Source of the DNA: Streptomyces sp. GQFP
Lineage (GTDB): Bacteria; Actinomycetota; Actinomycetes; Streptomycetales; Streptomycetaceae
Assembly: GCF_021545335.1 (NCBI RefSeq)
Contig: NZ_CP089312.1
Location: 4,278,001 to 4,342,000 of the forward strand
DNA: 64,000 bases
Reading direction: 5' to 3'
The notes beneath the pieces were generated by a model. It saw only the letters and a program-made list of their open reading frames with translations. It did not search any database and was not told the DNA's origin. A program made the translations under genes and the position numbers. Of this stretch, positions 1 to 8,459 are shown piece by piece (position 1 is the first letter of the stretch; each line of letters opens with the position of its first letter).

Positions 1-941
1 GGGGCGGCTCCGGCGGGGGGCTCGGGGACCTTGCGGCCGTCGTCGCCCAGGTCGCCGAGGCGGGCTGGTCCCTGCCGCTGGCGGAGAACGTCGTCGCGTA
101 CCGCGTCCTGGCGACTCCCGAGGAGCCGCTCGACCCGGCCGCGCTCGCGGTCACCGCGTTCGGGGCCGGCGTCACGGCGCACGTGGAGCAGGGCGAGGTG
201 GTCCTCGCCGGTCGGCAGGAACGGGTCGCGTGGGGCCGGTCGGCGGCGACGCTACTCGTGCGCGCCCAGGACGGCGACCGGGAGATCCTCGTGCGGGTGC
301 CGACGACCGCCCGCGGGGTGGGCTGGGAGCCGGGCGTGAACATCGCCGGCGAGCCGCGCGACGCGCTGCTGCTCGACCAGGTGCGCGTGCCCGTCGCCGC
401 GCTCGTCGCCGACGAGTCGGCGCTCGGCAGGGCACGCGGCGAGCTGCTCGCCCTGCGGAACGCCGCGTTGTGTGGTGCGATGCGGGGTGCCTGCGGCCTG
501 GCGCTCGAACACGCGAGCACCCGCACCCAGTTCGGTCGCACGATCGACCGGTTCCAGGCCGTGAGCCACCACCTGGCCCGCATGAAGGCGGACGTGACGT
601 TCGCCGAGACGGCCTCCGAGGAGTCCCTGCGTGAGTGTGCCGAGCTCGGGCCCGCCTGGCGCACGGTCGCCGGGGCCCTGGTGACCGCGCGGGCCGCGAG
701 CGCGGTCGTGAAGTCGGCCCACCAGGTGCTCGGCGCCATGGGAACGACCCAGGAACACGGGCTGCACCGGCGCTCACTGCGGATCTGGGCCTGGCGCGAC
801 GAACTCGGAACCGAGGGACAGTTGGGCGCCGCCCTCGGGACAGCGACGCTGGAGGCGGGCCTCGACCCGATGTGGGACTGGCTGGTCCACGAACGCCCCG
901 ACCTCGGCGTAGCCCCGCCTCGGCTCACGACCGGCCGCTGA
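1..941 (+). CDS. Acyl-CoA dehydrogenase, 5'-truncated by the window edge
   Basis: The frame is open from base 3 to the TGA at 939-941, so about 312 residues of the C-terminal two thirds are present and the true start lies outside the window. The protein is an FAD-dependent acyl-CoA dehydrogenase, which makes a 2,3-double bond in an acyl-CoA. Recognition rests on the FGRTIDRFQAVSHHLA segment, typical of the C-terminal helical domain, and the closing segment GAMGTTQEHGLHRRSLRIWAW. The surrounding acyl-CoA synthetase and thiolase genes fit beta-oxidation. The usual active-site carboxylate cannot be assigned with confidence from this fragment. Confidence 0.85.
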   Translation, partial: GGSGGGLGDLAAVVAQVAEAGWSLPLAENVVAYRVLATPEEPLDPAALAVTAFGAGVTAHVEQGEVVLAGRQERVAWGRSAATLLVRAQDGDREILVRVPTTARGVGWEPGVNIAGEPRDALLLDQVRVPVAALVADESALGRARGELLALRNAALCGAMRGACGLALEHASTRTQFGRTIDRFQAVSHHLARMKADVTFAETASEESLRECAELGPAWRTVAGALVTARAASAVVKSAHQVLGAMGTTQEHGLHRRSLRIWAWRDELGTEGQLGAALGTATLEAGLDPMWDWLVHERPDLGVAPPRLTTGR

Positions 942-950
942 CCCGCCGCC

Positions 951-1386
951 GTACACCGTGCCGGTCGGCGGTCCCGGCGCGGCCGGAGTCCGCAGCAGGC
1001 GATCGTGCCCGACGAGATCACGGCGAGGTGCCCCGCGCCCGGCCGACCGTCGATGACCACCCGGGCAGGCTGCTCGCGGTGGCCCGGCGCGTACGGCTCT
1101 CCGCCGCGGGTGACCTGTCCGGGGACGCTCAGGTCGAGCGCGTCCCACTCGACGGTGACCGGGTGTGGCGCGCCGAGGCCGCGCTCGTCGGCGTACCCGC
1201 CGGCGCAGCCCGTGCCGCGAGAGGCCTACGCCCGGCCGAGACCCGTGCCGGACAGGAGCGTCTCGGAGCCACCCCCCGGCGCCAACCGGTAGGTCAGCTC
1301 CGACCACTCCCGGGTGCCTGAGACGAACTCGATCTCGTGCTGCGAGCCGATCGCCCTGGTGTCGGGCGACCCGTCGCCATCGAGTT
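951..1386 (-). pseudogene. Possible gene remnant without start codon, one in-frame stop
   Basis: Read on the minus strand from about 1386, one frame keeps G/C third positions and a protein-like composition, but it is preceded directly by TAA, has no start, and is broken by TAG at 1226-1228. Before the stop it reads like EIEFVSGTREWSELTYRL; after it come GGYADERGLGAPHPVTVEWD and LDLSVPGQVTRGGEPY. This resembles the C-terminal half of the lipocalin-like proteins (DUF7064/7065 type) that occur twice elsewhere in this island. The assignment is by eye and weak. The rest of the 942-1509 gap shows only the candidate operator at 1427-1439. Confidence 0.35.
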
Positions 1387-1426
1387 AAGCGAAGGGCGAT
1401 CTCATAATCTGTTGACGGCGCCCCAG

Positions 1427-1439
1427 TGTTTTGAGACAG
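1427..1439. promoter_or_regulatory. Candidate regulator-binding motif TGTTTTGAGACAG
   Basis: This 13-mer lies upstream of the acyl-CoA synthetase gene and differs at one base from TGTTTTGATACAG at 10447-10459, in the divergent promoter region of the monooxygenase and carotenoid-oxygenase genes. Both sit in short AT-richer gaps. The local TetR gene at 12164-12853 is the obvious candidate regulator, which is inference. Confidence 0.4.
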
Positions 1440-1509
1440 TCGGAATCTAATTCTGGTGGCCGGGCCGGCCCGGCGTACGCCATCGGCCGTGACGACGGGA
1501 ACGGACATC

Positions 1510-3150
1510 GTGATCACCCACCCGAACTCCACGCAGCTCGCGGTCCCCGTGCCGCCCGATCCGATGCCTTCGGCGATGACGATCGGCGCGATGCTGGCCG
1601 AGCAGGCCGGGCGGCGTCCGGGCGCCCTCGCCGTGGCCATGAGCGACTGGTCCGCGACGTACGCCGAACTGGACGCCCTCGCGACCAGCCTCGCCTCCCG
1701 TATCCACCGCCTCGGCGTCGTGCCGGGAGAGCGGGTCGCGATCCTGTTCCCCAACCGCCGCGAGTGGTTCGAGCTGTTCTTCGGCCTGGCCCGGCTGGGT
1801 GCCGTGCAGGTCCCGCTCAACCCCTACCTCAAGGGCGAGTTCCTCCGGCACCAGCTGGTGGACGCCGGCCCGGCGGTCGTGATCGTCGACGAGGCCGGCC
1901 GGCGGGCGGTCGAGGCGCTCCTTCCCGACCTGCCGTCGGTGCGCGCGGTGGTCACCCTCGACGACCGTCCCGACGACGCCTCCCCCATGGTCCGGCACGT
2001 CTCGGAGCTGCCGGACGACCCGGCTTTCGTCGCGCCGGACGTGCTCCCCGAGGATCTCGCCGGCATCCTCTACACGTCGGGCACGACCGGCCTGGCGAAG
2101 GGCTGCATGCTCAGCCACGGCTACTACCACCGCTGCGGTGTCGTCGACCAGTGGGTCACTCAGCTCGGCCCCGAGGACGTCTTCTTCTGCGCGATGCCGC
2201 TCTTCCACGGCGGAGCGCAGCTCAAGGTCCTGATGCCGTGCCTGCTGGCGGGCGCGCCGGCCATCTACGAACCGGCCTTCAGCCCCACCAGCTTCATGCG
2301 TCGGGCGACCGAGGTCGGCGCCACCATCATCAACGGTGTCGGTGCGATGGCGACGATGCTGCTGAGCGCGCCCGCCTCCGAGTGGGACCGCGCCCACCGG
2401 CTCCGGGTCTGCAACATCGCGCCGCTGTCCGAGGACAACCAGCTGGCCTTCCGGGAGAGATACGGCACCGACGTCTGGGCCGAGAGCTACGGCCTGACCG
2501 AGTGCGTGCCGGTGTTCGGCACCCCGCCGGCCGGTCCTCGCGACCGCGGCGGCAGCGGGCTTCCGGTCTTCGATCTCCAGGTGCGGCTCCTCGATGACGG
2601 TGCCGAGGTCGCCGACGGCGAGGTCGGCGAGATCTGCCTCCGGCCACGGCACCGGTTCGCCATGTTCGACGGCTACTGGAACCGCCCCGAGGACACCCTG
2701 GAGGCCTTTGCGGGCCTGTGGTTCCACACCGGCGACTTCGGCCGCCGACGTCCCTCGGGCGCGATCGCCTTCGTCGACCGCAAGAAGGACGCGATGCGCC
2801 GGCGCGGGGAGAACGTCTCGAGCATCGAGGTGGAGACCGCGATCGGAAAGCACCCCGCCGTACTCGAAGTGGCCGTGCACGCGGTCCGCTCGGACCACGA
2901 GGAGGACGAGATCAAGGCCTGCCTGGTGCCGGCGCCCGGTGCCTCGATCGAGCCCGGTGAGCTCTTCGCGTGGCTGCACGGCGCGCTGCCCTACTTCGCG
3001 ATGCCGCGCTACGTCGAACTGCTCGACGAGATCCCCAAGAACCATCTGGGCCGGGTCCTCAAGCACACCCTGCGCTCGCGGGGCGTCACGGACCGGACGT
3101 GGGACTTCGAGGCGCTCGGCCTGTCGGTCGGCCGCGACGAGCGTCGATGA
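1510..3150 (+). CDS. AMP-forming acyl-CoA synthetase (ANL superfamily)
   Basis: This enzyme activates a carboxylic acid to its acyl-AMP and then acyl-CoA, feeding the beta-oxidation genes around it. The 546-residue product has the AMP-binding P-loop YTSGTTGLAKG near residue 188, YGLTE near 326, and the DRKKD hinge with RRRGENVSS near 423. These are the A3, A5 and A8 motifs of the family. GTG 1510 is preferred because GACGGGA lies just upstream; an in-frame GTG at 1456 would add 18 residues but has no ribosome-binding site. It is a clear paralogue of the synthetase at 16242-17879, sharing NPYLKGEFL and LRPRHRFAMFDGYW. Its acid substrate cannot be read from sequence. Confidence 0.9.
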   Translation: MITHPNSTQLAVPVPPDPMPSAMTIGAMLAEQAGRRPGALAVAMSDWSATYAELDALATSLASRIHRLGVVPGERVAILFPNRREWFELFFGLARLGAVQVPLNPYLKGEFLRHQLVDAGPAVVIVDEAGRRAVEALLPDLPSVRAVVTLDDRPDDASPMVRHVSELPDDPAFVAPDVLPEDLAGILYTSGTTGLAKGCMLSHGYYHRCGVVDQWVTQLGPEDVFFCAMPLFHGGAQLKVLMPCLLAGAPAIYEPAFSPTSFMRRATEVGATIINGVGAMATMLLSAPASEWDRAHRLRVCNIAPLSEDNQLAFRERYGTDVWAESYGLTECVPVFGTPPAGPRDRGGSGLPVFDLQVRLLDDGAEVADGEVGEICLRPRHRFAMFDGYWNRPEDTLEAFAGLWFHTGDFGRRRPSGAIAFVDRKKDAMRRRGENVSSIEVETAIGKHPAVLEVAVHAVRSDHEEDEIKACLVPAPGASIEPGELFAWLHGALPYFAMPRYVELLDEIPKNHLGRVLKHTLRSRGVTDRTWDFEALGLSVGRDERR

Positions 3151-3181
3151 GGTGACGAACGTCGACGAGATGAGGAGGGAC

Positions 3182-4066
3182 ATGCGACTCGGTGTCGTCT
3201 TTCCGAGCTACGAGCTCCCGAGCACGCCGACGGCCGCACGCGCCTTCGCCGTCGAGGCCGAGCGGCGCGGGTTCGACCACCTGTCGTTCTTCGACCACGT
3301 GCTGGGCGCCTCGCACGACCGCGAGGAGCAGGTGTGGGGTCCCTACGACGAGCACGACCGGTTCTTCGACCCCTTCGTGCTCATCGGGTTCCTCGCCGGT
3401 GTCACGGAGCGGATCACCTTCGCGACAGGTGTGCTGATCCTCGCGCAGCGGCAGACCGTGCTCGTCGCCCGCCAGGCCGCCGATGCCGCGCTGCTCTCCG
3501 GCAACCGGCTCCGGCTCGGGATCGGCACCGGCTGGAACAGCGTGGAGTACGCCGCGATGGGCCAGGAGTTCCGCGGCCGCGGCGCCCGGACCGACGCGCA
3601 GCTGGCCCTGCTCGGCCGGCTGTGGACCGAGGACCTGGTGACCGCGGACGTAGGGCGCGAGCGCGTCGACCGTGCCGGGCTCGTCCCGCACCCGACGGCC
3701 CGGATCCCGGTGTGGATCGGCGGCGGGGAGGCGGCGTACCCCCGTGCGGTCGCCGGGGGCGACGGCTTCATGTTCGCCGGGTCCGCCGGACGCAGCATCG
3801 CCGGTCTTGAGCAGCTGCGCGGGCTCCTGACGGCCGCCGGCCGCGACGTCGACGCGTTCGGTGCCGACCTCGTCCTGCTCCCGAAGGCGCCCGCCGGTGA
3901 CCCGTGGGCCAAGCAGCGCGAACGGTCGGTCGACCGGGCGGTCGAGGCCCTGGAGCGCTGGCGCAACGCCGGCGGCACCCACGCGACCATCCAGACGACG
4001 TGGATGGGTCACCGTACGGTCGAGGAGCATCTCGACTACGCCGGCGCGGTCGCCGCGCAACTGTGA
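3182..4066 (+). CDS. LLM-class (F420-dependent type) oxidoreductase
   Basis: The 294-residue product is a luciferase-like monooxygenase fold protein of the actinobacterial F420-dependent group. The N-terminus MRLGVVFPSYE, the FFDHVLG strand and GIGTGWNSVEYAAMG near residue 113 are typical of the TIM-barrel cofactor site. The family uses FMN or F420 to oxidise or reduce small organic molecules. ATG 3182 follows GAGGAGG closely; in-frame GTG 3152 and ATG 3170 are alternatives. It starts 31 bases after the acyl-CoA synthetase stop, so the two probably share a transcript. A MITE-like element begins almost directly after its stop codon. Confidence 0.85.
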   Translation: MRLGVVFPSYELPSTPTAARAFAVEAERRGFDHLSFFDHVLGASHDREEQVWGPYDEHDRFFDPFVLIGFLAGVTERITFATGVLILAQRQTVLVARQAADAALLSGNRLRLGIGTGWNSVEYAAMGQEFRGRGARTDAQLALLGRLWTEDLVTADVGRERVDRAGLVPHPTARIPVWIGGGEAAYPRAVAGGDGFMFAGSAGRSIAGLEQLRGLLTAAGRDVDAFGADLVLLPKAPAGDPWAKQRERSVDRAVEALERWRNAGGTHATIQTTWMGHRTVEEHLDYAGAVAAQL

Positions 4067-4067
4067 G

Positions 4068-4246
4068 GGTCTGTCGGGCGGCCTCCGGTTGTTGGGCGAA
4101 CGGGGCGCTGGTGCATGCGATCGCAAGGCGCCGGAGCGTCCTCATAGCGAAGCTGTCAGGGCGTTTCGGCAACGCGACTGGGGGTCCCCCTCTGGGGGAG
4201 TGCGTGCCAGGCGGCGGGCGCCAGACCGGAGGTCACCCGACAGGCT
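4068..4246. mobile_element. MITE-like palindromic element, diverged copy
   Basis: Imperfect terminal inverted repeats bound this segment: left begins GGTCTGTCGGGCGGCCTCC, right ends GGTCACCCGACAGGCT. Its core shares GCGATCGCAAGGCGCCGGAGCG, GGCAACGCG and GTGCGTGCCAGGCGGCGGGCG with the copy at 14781-14940. It carries an extra CTGGGGGTCCCC stretch. It encodes no transposase, so it is best called non-autonomous. It starts about two bases after the LLM stop and separates that gene from the convergent phosphotransferase gene, where its hairpin could act as a terminator. Confidence 0.7.
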
Positions 4247-4285
4247 CTGAGACGGCCCGCGCGGCCGTGGGACCGTGCGGCGACC

Positions 4286-5350
4286 TCACACGCCGAGCAG
4301 GGCCAGGGTCCCGTGGTCCTCGACGGCGGCCGCGTGGCGGTCGCACATCGGTCGTGAGCGTTCGAACGGCTGCATGACCGAGGGCGACACCGCCCACAGC
4401 AGGCCCCGCAGCTGGTGCCGGCCGTACTCGCGCCACGCGTCGGCGAACGGCAGGGCGGGTCCGCCGTTCGTGGCGAGGGCGTCGAGGTAGTGGCGCAGCA
4501 GCCCCTCCTCCTGGCGGCGTCGGTCGTCGGTCTCCAGGGAACCGGTGAGGAAGAGCGCCACGTCGTAGGCCCAGTGGCCCCAGAAGTACGCCGCCCAGTC
4601 GAGGAACACCACCGTCCCGTCGGCCTCGACGTAGGTGTTGCCCGGGTGCGCGTCACCGTGCTGGAGCGAGTGGACGCCGGCGTCGTCGTACGCCCACAGG
4701 GCGCGGAAGCCGTCGCGGACCCGCTCCCGGTCGTCGAGGCCGGCGGGAAGCTTCGGGGCGCCCTCCTCGGCGAAGTGGCGTGCCCAGTACTTCTCGTTGA
4801 AGAACAGCCGCGCCCCTCGGCGGTCGGCGCCGCCGACCCGCACCCCCGGGATGGATCCCGGCACCGATCCCCAGGTCGAGGCGTGCCACGCCGCCTGTGC
4901 CTCCAGGCCGGAGGCGACCTCGTCGGGCCCGAGGGTCTGGCCGGCGTCGACGAACCGGACGCCGCGGGTGGTGAGGTCCTCCAGGATCACGATGCCCTGG
5001 TCGCCGGACGGCGAGCCGGCGGCGTAGAAGCTGCGGGGCAGGCGGGCCGTGAGGTGGGAGCGGACGGTGCCGTAGAACTCCGCCTCCAGGACCAGCTGGG
5101 CGGGTGAACCGACCTCGGCGACCCGGTCGTCGAAGCCGCCCTTGACGCACAGCCGGGCCGGCAGGCTCGCCGGAGCCCGGCCGTACGTCGCCTCGACGCA
5201 CACCTTGGTGGCGTTCCCCCACACGATGTGGGTCACGCGCAGGTCGTCGACCCGGACGGTCTCGCCGAGACCCGAGGTCAGGGCCGCGCCGAGCCAGGCG
5301 GCGTCGATCGCCTCCACGGACATGGGCAGGCCGGTGGTCAGGTCAAGCAT
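4286..5350 (-). CDS. Phosphotransferase (aminoglycoside-phosphotransferase/kinase-like fold)
   Basis: The 354-residue product carries the Brenner motif HGDAHPGN near residue 230, followed by VVFLDWAAYFWGHWAYDVALF, which supplies the metal-binding Asp of APH-type kinases. ILEDL in the middle is the usual hinge. Such proteins in actinobacterial lipid and steroid catabolic clusters are annotated only as phosphotransferase family; a small-molecule or acyl substrate is more likely than an antibiotic, but this is inference. Its ATG overlaps the end of the upstream gene by 8 bases, and GAGGAG precedes the start by six bases, so it is probably translationally coupled within the minus-strand operon that begins at 10396. 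Confidence 0.8.
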   Translation of the reverse strand: MLDLTTGLPMSVEAIDAAWLGAALTSGLGETVRVDDLRVTHIVWGNATKVCVEATYGRAPASLPARLCVKGGFDDRVAEVGSPAQLVLEAEFYGTVRSHLTARLPRSFYAAGSPSGDQGIVILEDLTTRGVRFVDAGQTLGPDEVASGLEAQAAWHASTWGSVPGSIPGVRVGGADRRGARLFFNEKYWARHFAEEGAPKLPAGLDDRERVRDGFRALWAYDDAGVHSLQHGDAHPGNTYVEADGTVVFLDWAAYFWGHWAYDVALFLTGSLETDDRRRQEEGLLRHYLDALATNGGPALPFADAWREYGRHQLRGLLWAVSPSVMQPFERSRPMCDRHAAAVEDHGTLALLGV

Positions 5351-6299
5351 CCGGGCTCCTCGACGGGGACGCGGGGGGTCGCGCGCGCCGCGCCCGGCCG
5401 GTGAGGCTCCACTCCTGGTTCTCTCCCCAGGCGGGTACGCCGTCGATCGTCCACTGGACGCCGCTCACCCAGGGGCTCATGGCAGGGGTCGAGCGGAAGG
5501 CGAAGTGGTTGACGGTGTCGCCGGTCGCGGTGAAGGTCCGGCCCAGCTCGTCGCGGCCCTCGACCACCACGCGGGTGGGAGGACGACCCGGCTCCCGCTC
5601 CGCCCGGCGGGTGCCCTCGACGAGGGGCGAGGTCACGCCGTCGCGCAGCAACCAGCCTCCGCGCCGGACCTGGTCCCGGTCGGGGTCGGCACCCGTCGTC
5701 CGGGCCAGGAAGGCCGTCTCCGCGGTGACGCCGTACATGTAGGAGCCGTGGGCGACGTCGTCCGGCAGGACCAGCGAGTGGTCGGAGCGCACGCTCCACG
5801 ACTTGTCCCTGAACTCGAACCCGTCCACCTCGATCCGCTCTCCGAGCAGCACGATCTCACCCTGCACACGGCACGGCTGGTCGAGATGGTCGGCCCGCGG
5901 GGTCAGGACCGGCTCGACCAGGCCGTCGTACGTCAGGTCCACCCGCAGGTCGTGGCTGTCGTACCGCACGCGGTAGCTGCGCAGCGGTTCGAGGACGTCG
6001 TAGCTCAGGCCGCTCGGGAGCCGCATCGAGGTGAGCGAGTCGGGAAGCGGGATGTGCCAGTAGTTGTGGGCGTACAGGCAGTCGAGGTCGGTCTCCCCGG
6101 TGTCGTCCCAGAGGTAGACCCCCGAGGAGCAGATCCGCTGGTTGGCCCGGAAGACGGGGTAGACGAACCCGGTCAGCCGTCTCTCGGGCACGGCGAACGC
6201 GAACCACGCGGTCTCGGTCCAGAACGGGTCGTCCGTGGCCGGCGGGTGCAGGTCGTCGTCGGCCGGTGTCGCGGCCCGTGCGGGTGCCCGGGTGCTCAT
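5343..6299 (-). CDS. Lipocalin-like protein of unknown function (DUF7064/7065 type)
   Basis: The 318-residue product has no catalytic motif that I recognise. It is rich in beta strands and aromatic residues, with the pattern seen in AttH/lipocalin-like proteins such as SGVYLWDDTG, EFRDKSWSVRSD and HGSYMYGVTAE. Similar proteins sit in mycobacterial and Streptomyces gene sets for steroid or terpenoid breakdown, where a ligand-binding or cyclase/hydratase role has been suggested but not settled. It overlaps the kinase gene by 8 bases and lies just after the thiolase. A second relative is at 18851-19882 and a possible remnant at 951-1386. Confidence 0.6.
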   Translation of the reverse strand: MSTRAPARAATPADDDLHPPATDDPFWTETAWFAFAVPERRLTGFVYPVFRANQRICSSGVYLWDDTGETDLDCLYAHNYWHIPLPDSLTSMRLPSGLSYDVLEPLRSYRVRYDSHDLRVDLTYDGLVEPVLTPRADHLDQPCRVQGEIVLLGERIEVDGFEFRDKSWSVRSDHSLVLPDDVAHGSYMYGVTAETAFLARTTGADPDRDQVRRGGWLLRDGVTSPLVEGTRRAEREPGRPPTRVVVEGRDELGRTFTATGDTVNHFAFRSTPAMSPWVSGVQWTIDGVPAWGENQEWSLTGRARRARPPASPSRSPDA

Positions 6300-6307
6300 C
6301 GCCGGCC

Positions 6308-7501
6308 TCAGACGCTCAGGATCGACGCGGATCCGTGGCCGAAGAGGCCCTGGTTGACGGCCAGGCCCACCCGGGCGCCCTCGACCTGCCGGGCGCCGGC
6401 GTCCCCGCGCAGCTGGCTGGTCAGCTCGCAGACCTGTGCGATGGCCTGTGCCGGGACGGCCTCGCCGAAGGACGCAAGCCCGCCGCTGGGGTTGACCGGG
6501 GTGCTGCCCCCCAGGGTCGTGCGTCCGTCGGCCAGGATCTTCTCGGCCTCGCCCTCGGCGCAGAGGCCGATGTGCTCGTACCAGTCGAGTTCGAGAGCGG
6601 TGGACAGGTCGTAGACCTCCGCGAGATGCAGGTCGTCGGGGCCCAGGCCGGCCTCGGCGTAAGCGGTGGTGGCGAGCGAGGTCTTGAAACCGATCTTGGG
6701 CGCCGCCACGACGGAGGTCGAGTCGCTGGCGAAGTTGGGCATCTCGATCAGCGTGTTCGGGTAGACGGGCGTGTTGGTGGCGACCGCTCGCAGGCGCACC
6801 GGACGCCCGGTCCTGGTGCGCGCGTAGTCCGCGCTGGTCAGCACCACGGCCGCGGCCCCGTCACTGGTCGCGCAGACGTCGAGCAGGTGCAGCGGCTGCG
6901 CGACGTACGACGACGCGAGGACCTCCTCCTCCGTCACGACCGCGCGGTACCGGGCGAGGGGGTTGAGAGCTCCGTGCCGGCTGTTCTTGGCCTTGACGCG
7001 GGCGAAGTCGTGCTCGGTGGCGCCGTACCGCGCGATCCGGCGCTGCGCGTAGAGGCCGAAGTACGTCGGGTTGGTGGCGCCGAGCAGGCGGAAGCGCAGC
7101 CAGTCCGGGTCGTTCTCGTCGCCGGACTGGAAGGGGCCGAAGAACCCCTTCGGGGTGGTGTCCGAGCCGACGACCAGCGCCACGTCGCACAGCCCGGCGA
7201 GGATGTTGGCGCGGGCGACCGCGAGGGCCTGGGCGCCCGAGGCGCAGGCGGCGAACGAACTGCTGATGCTGGCGCCGTTCCACCCGAGGGCGTGGGCGAA
7301 GGTCGAGCCGCTGACCAGGCCGGGGTAGCCGCCGCGCCAGGTGTTGGCCCCGGCGACCATCTGTACGTCCGCCCAGGCGATCCCGGCGTCGGCCAGGGCC
7401 GCGCGTGCGGCCGTGCGGCCGTACTCGACGAAGCTGCGGCCGAACTTGCCCCAGGGGTGCATGCCGATCCCGGCCACCACCACGTCGTTCCCGGCGTTCA
7501 T
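6308..7501 (-). CDS. Thiolase-superfamily protein (SCP-x/Ltp type)
   Basis: The 397-residue product has the thiolase fold signature: FAACASGAQALAVA near residue 84 supplies the nucleophile-position Cys, and NPSGGLASFGEAVPA marks the C-terminal loop. In classical thiolases the latter loop reads GHP; here His is replaced by Glu, so thiolytic activity is doubtful. Lipid-transfer thiolase-like proteins paired with a DUF35 protein can act as retro-aldolases on steroid side chains, and the next gene upstream is such a DUF35 protein. Start ATG at 7501 overlaps the upstream stop (ATGA). A longer start at 7540 would intrude further into that gene and is rejected. Confidence 0.85.
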   Translation of the reverse strand: MNAGNDVVVAGIGMHPWGKFGRSFVEYGRTAARAALADAGIAWADVQMVAGANTWRGGYPGLVSGSTFAHALGWNGASISSSFAACASGAQALAVARANILAGLCDVALVVGSDTTPKGFFGPFQSGDENDPDWLRFRLLGATNPTYFGLYAQRRIARYGATEHDFARVKAKNSRHGALNPLARYRAVVTEEEVLASSYVAQPLHLLDVCATSDGAAAVVLTSADYARTRTGRPVRLRAVATNTPVYPNTLIEMPNFASDSTSVVAAPKIGFKTSLATTAYAEAGLGPDDLHLAEVYDLSTALELDWYEHIGLCAEGEAEKILADGRTTLGGSTPVNPSGGLASFGEAVPAQAIAQVCELTSQLRGDAGARQVEGARVGLAVNQGLFGHGSASILSV

Positions 7502-7968
7502 CGCTCTCCACCGTCCTTCGGCTCCAGGGCCCAGCGCCACACCAGTTGCTCACCGAGGTCGTCGACGAGCAGGGTCTCCGCCACGAGTTCGACGCCGTCG
7601 CCGACCGCGACCGCGGGGGTCGTGTCGCTGAGCTGGCCCAGTACCACCAGGCCCTCGGCGGCCAGCTCGACGGCGACCACCGTGTAGGGCACGAACGGCT
7701 CGGCGCTGACGGCCGGCGCCGGCGGCTTGTAGTGGTTGGTCGTCCACGACCAGACCGTGCCGCGCCGGCTCAGCGGGACGATGTCGAAGGTCTCGCCCTC
7801 GCAAGCGGGGTTCTGGCAGAACTCCGAGGTCGGCGGGAAGAAGACCGCGCGGCAGGTGGTGCAGGTCTGGCCGAGCAGGGTGGGGCCGGCGGGGTCGAAC
7901 CACTCCGGCTTGGCGGACCGGCTCGCGGCCGGCCGGTCGAGGGGGTCGTGCAGTGCGGCGTCGGTCAT
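7498..7968 (-). CDS. Zn-ribbon/OB-fold protein (DUF35), thiolase partner
   Basis: The 156-residue product begins with a rubredoxin-like zinc ribbon, CTTCRAVFFPPTSEFCQNPAC, followed by an OB-fold half with GTVWSWTTNHY and FVPYTVVAVEL. DUF35 proteins bind thiolase-like subunits and supply part of the acyl-CoA site, as in ChsH2-Ltp2. The gene lies between the SnoaL-like and thiolase genes with 4-base ATGA overlaps on both sides, so equimolar synthesis with the thiolase is expected. The start at 7968 is fixed by that overlap. Confidence 0.88.
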   Translation of the reverse strand: MTDAALHDPLDRPAASRSAKPEWFDPAGPTLLGQTCTTCRAVFFPPTSEFCQNPACEGETFDIVPLSRRGTVWSWTTNHYKPPAPAVSAEPFVPYTVVAVELAAEGLVVLGQLSDTTPAVAVGDGVELVAETLLVDDLGEQLVWRWALEPKDGGER

Positions 7969-8459
7969 GCCGGGGTCCTCTCGGTGCCGGGTGACGGGGC
8001 GGGCGGCGCGTCGAGGGGGATGAAGCCCGCGCGGGCGATGAGCAGCGTGTCGCCGTACTCGACGAGCGTGGCGAGCAGGCCGTCGCGGAACGTGTAGACC
8101 CAGCAGTAGTCGTTGGCGTACGGCACGCCGTCGAGCCGGGTGGCCGTCATCAGCTGCCGTACGACGGCCCGGTCCCCGTCGACGACGACATCGACGATCT
8201 CGCGGCGGATCGAGGCGACGTCGAGGACGCCGCTGGTGTTGCCGCCGGTCAGCGCCAGGGTCACCCGGTCTCGGCCGCGGAACGGCCGGGTCCTGACGCT
8301 CTGCGGCGGGTGCCACTCCACGTCGTCGGCGAGCAGGCCGCGGATGGCCTCCACGTCGTTGGCGGCGCGCGCCTGGTTGAAGCGCTCGACCAGTGCTCGG
8401 GTCCGGTGGGTGTCCGCCGTGTCCATGGTGTCCTCCGTGTCCTTGGTGTCCTCCGTCAT
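7965..8459 (-). CDS. SnoaL-like/nuclear transport factor 2 fold protein
   Basis: The 164-residue product has the NTF2-fold pattern ALVERFNQARAANDVEAIRGLL, ADDVEWHPP, then YANDYCWVYTFRDGLLATLVEYGDT. Members act as small isomerases, hydratases or cyclases, or as non-catalytic binding proteins; the reaction here is not determined. The first 17 residues are an odd Asp-Thr-rich run (TEDTKDTEDTMDTADTH) encoded by short repeats, and translation could instead start at the internal ATG at 8426. The ATG at 8459 overlaps the monooxygenase stop by four bases. Confidence 0.75.
   Translation of the reverse strand: MTEDTKDTEDTMDTADTHRTRALVERFNQARAANDVEAIRGLLADDVEWHPPQSVRTRPFRGRDRVTLALTGGNTSGVLDVASIRREIVDVVVDGDRAVVRQLMTATRLDGVPYANDYCWVYTFRDGLLATLVEYGDTLLIARAGFIPLDAPPAPSPGTERTPA

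Noticed and set aside
774..1820. Minus-strand frame crossing the acyl-CoA synthetase start
   Set aside because: Its translation changes character repeatedly and it overlaps two genes on the other strand.
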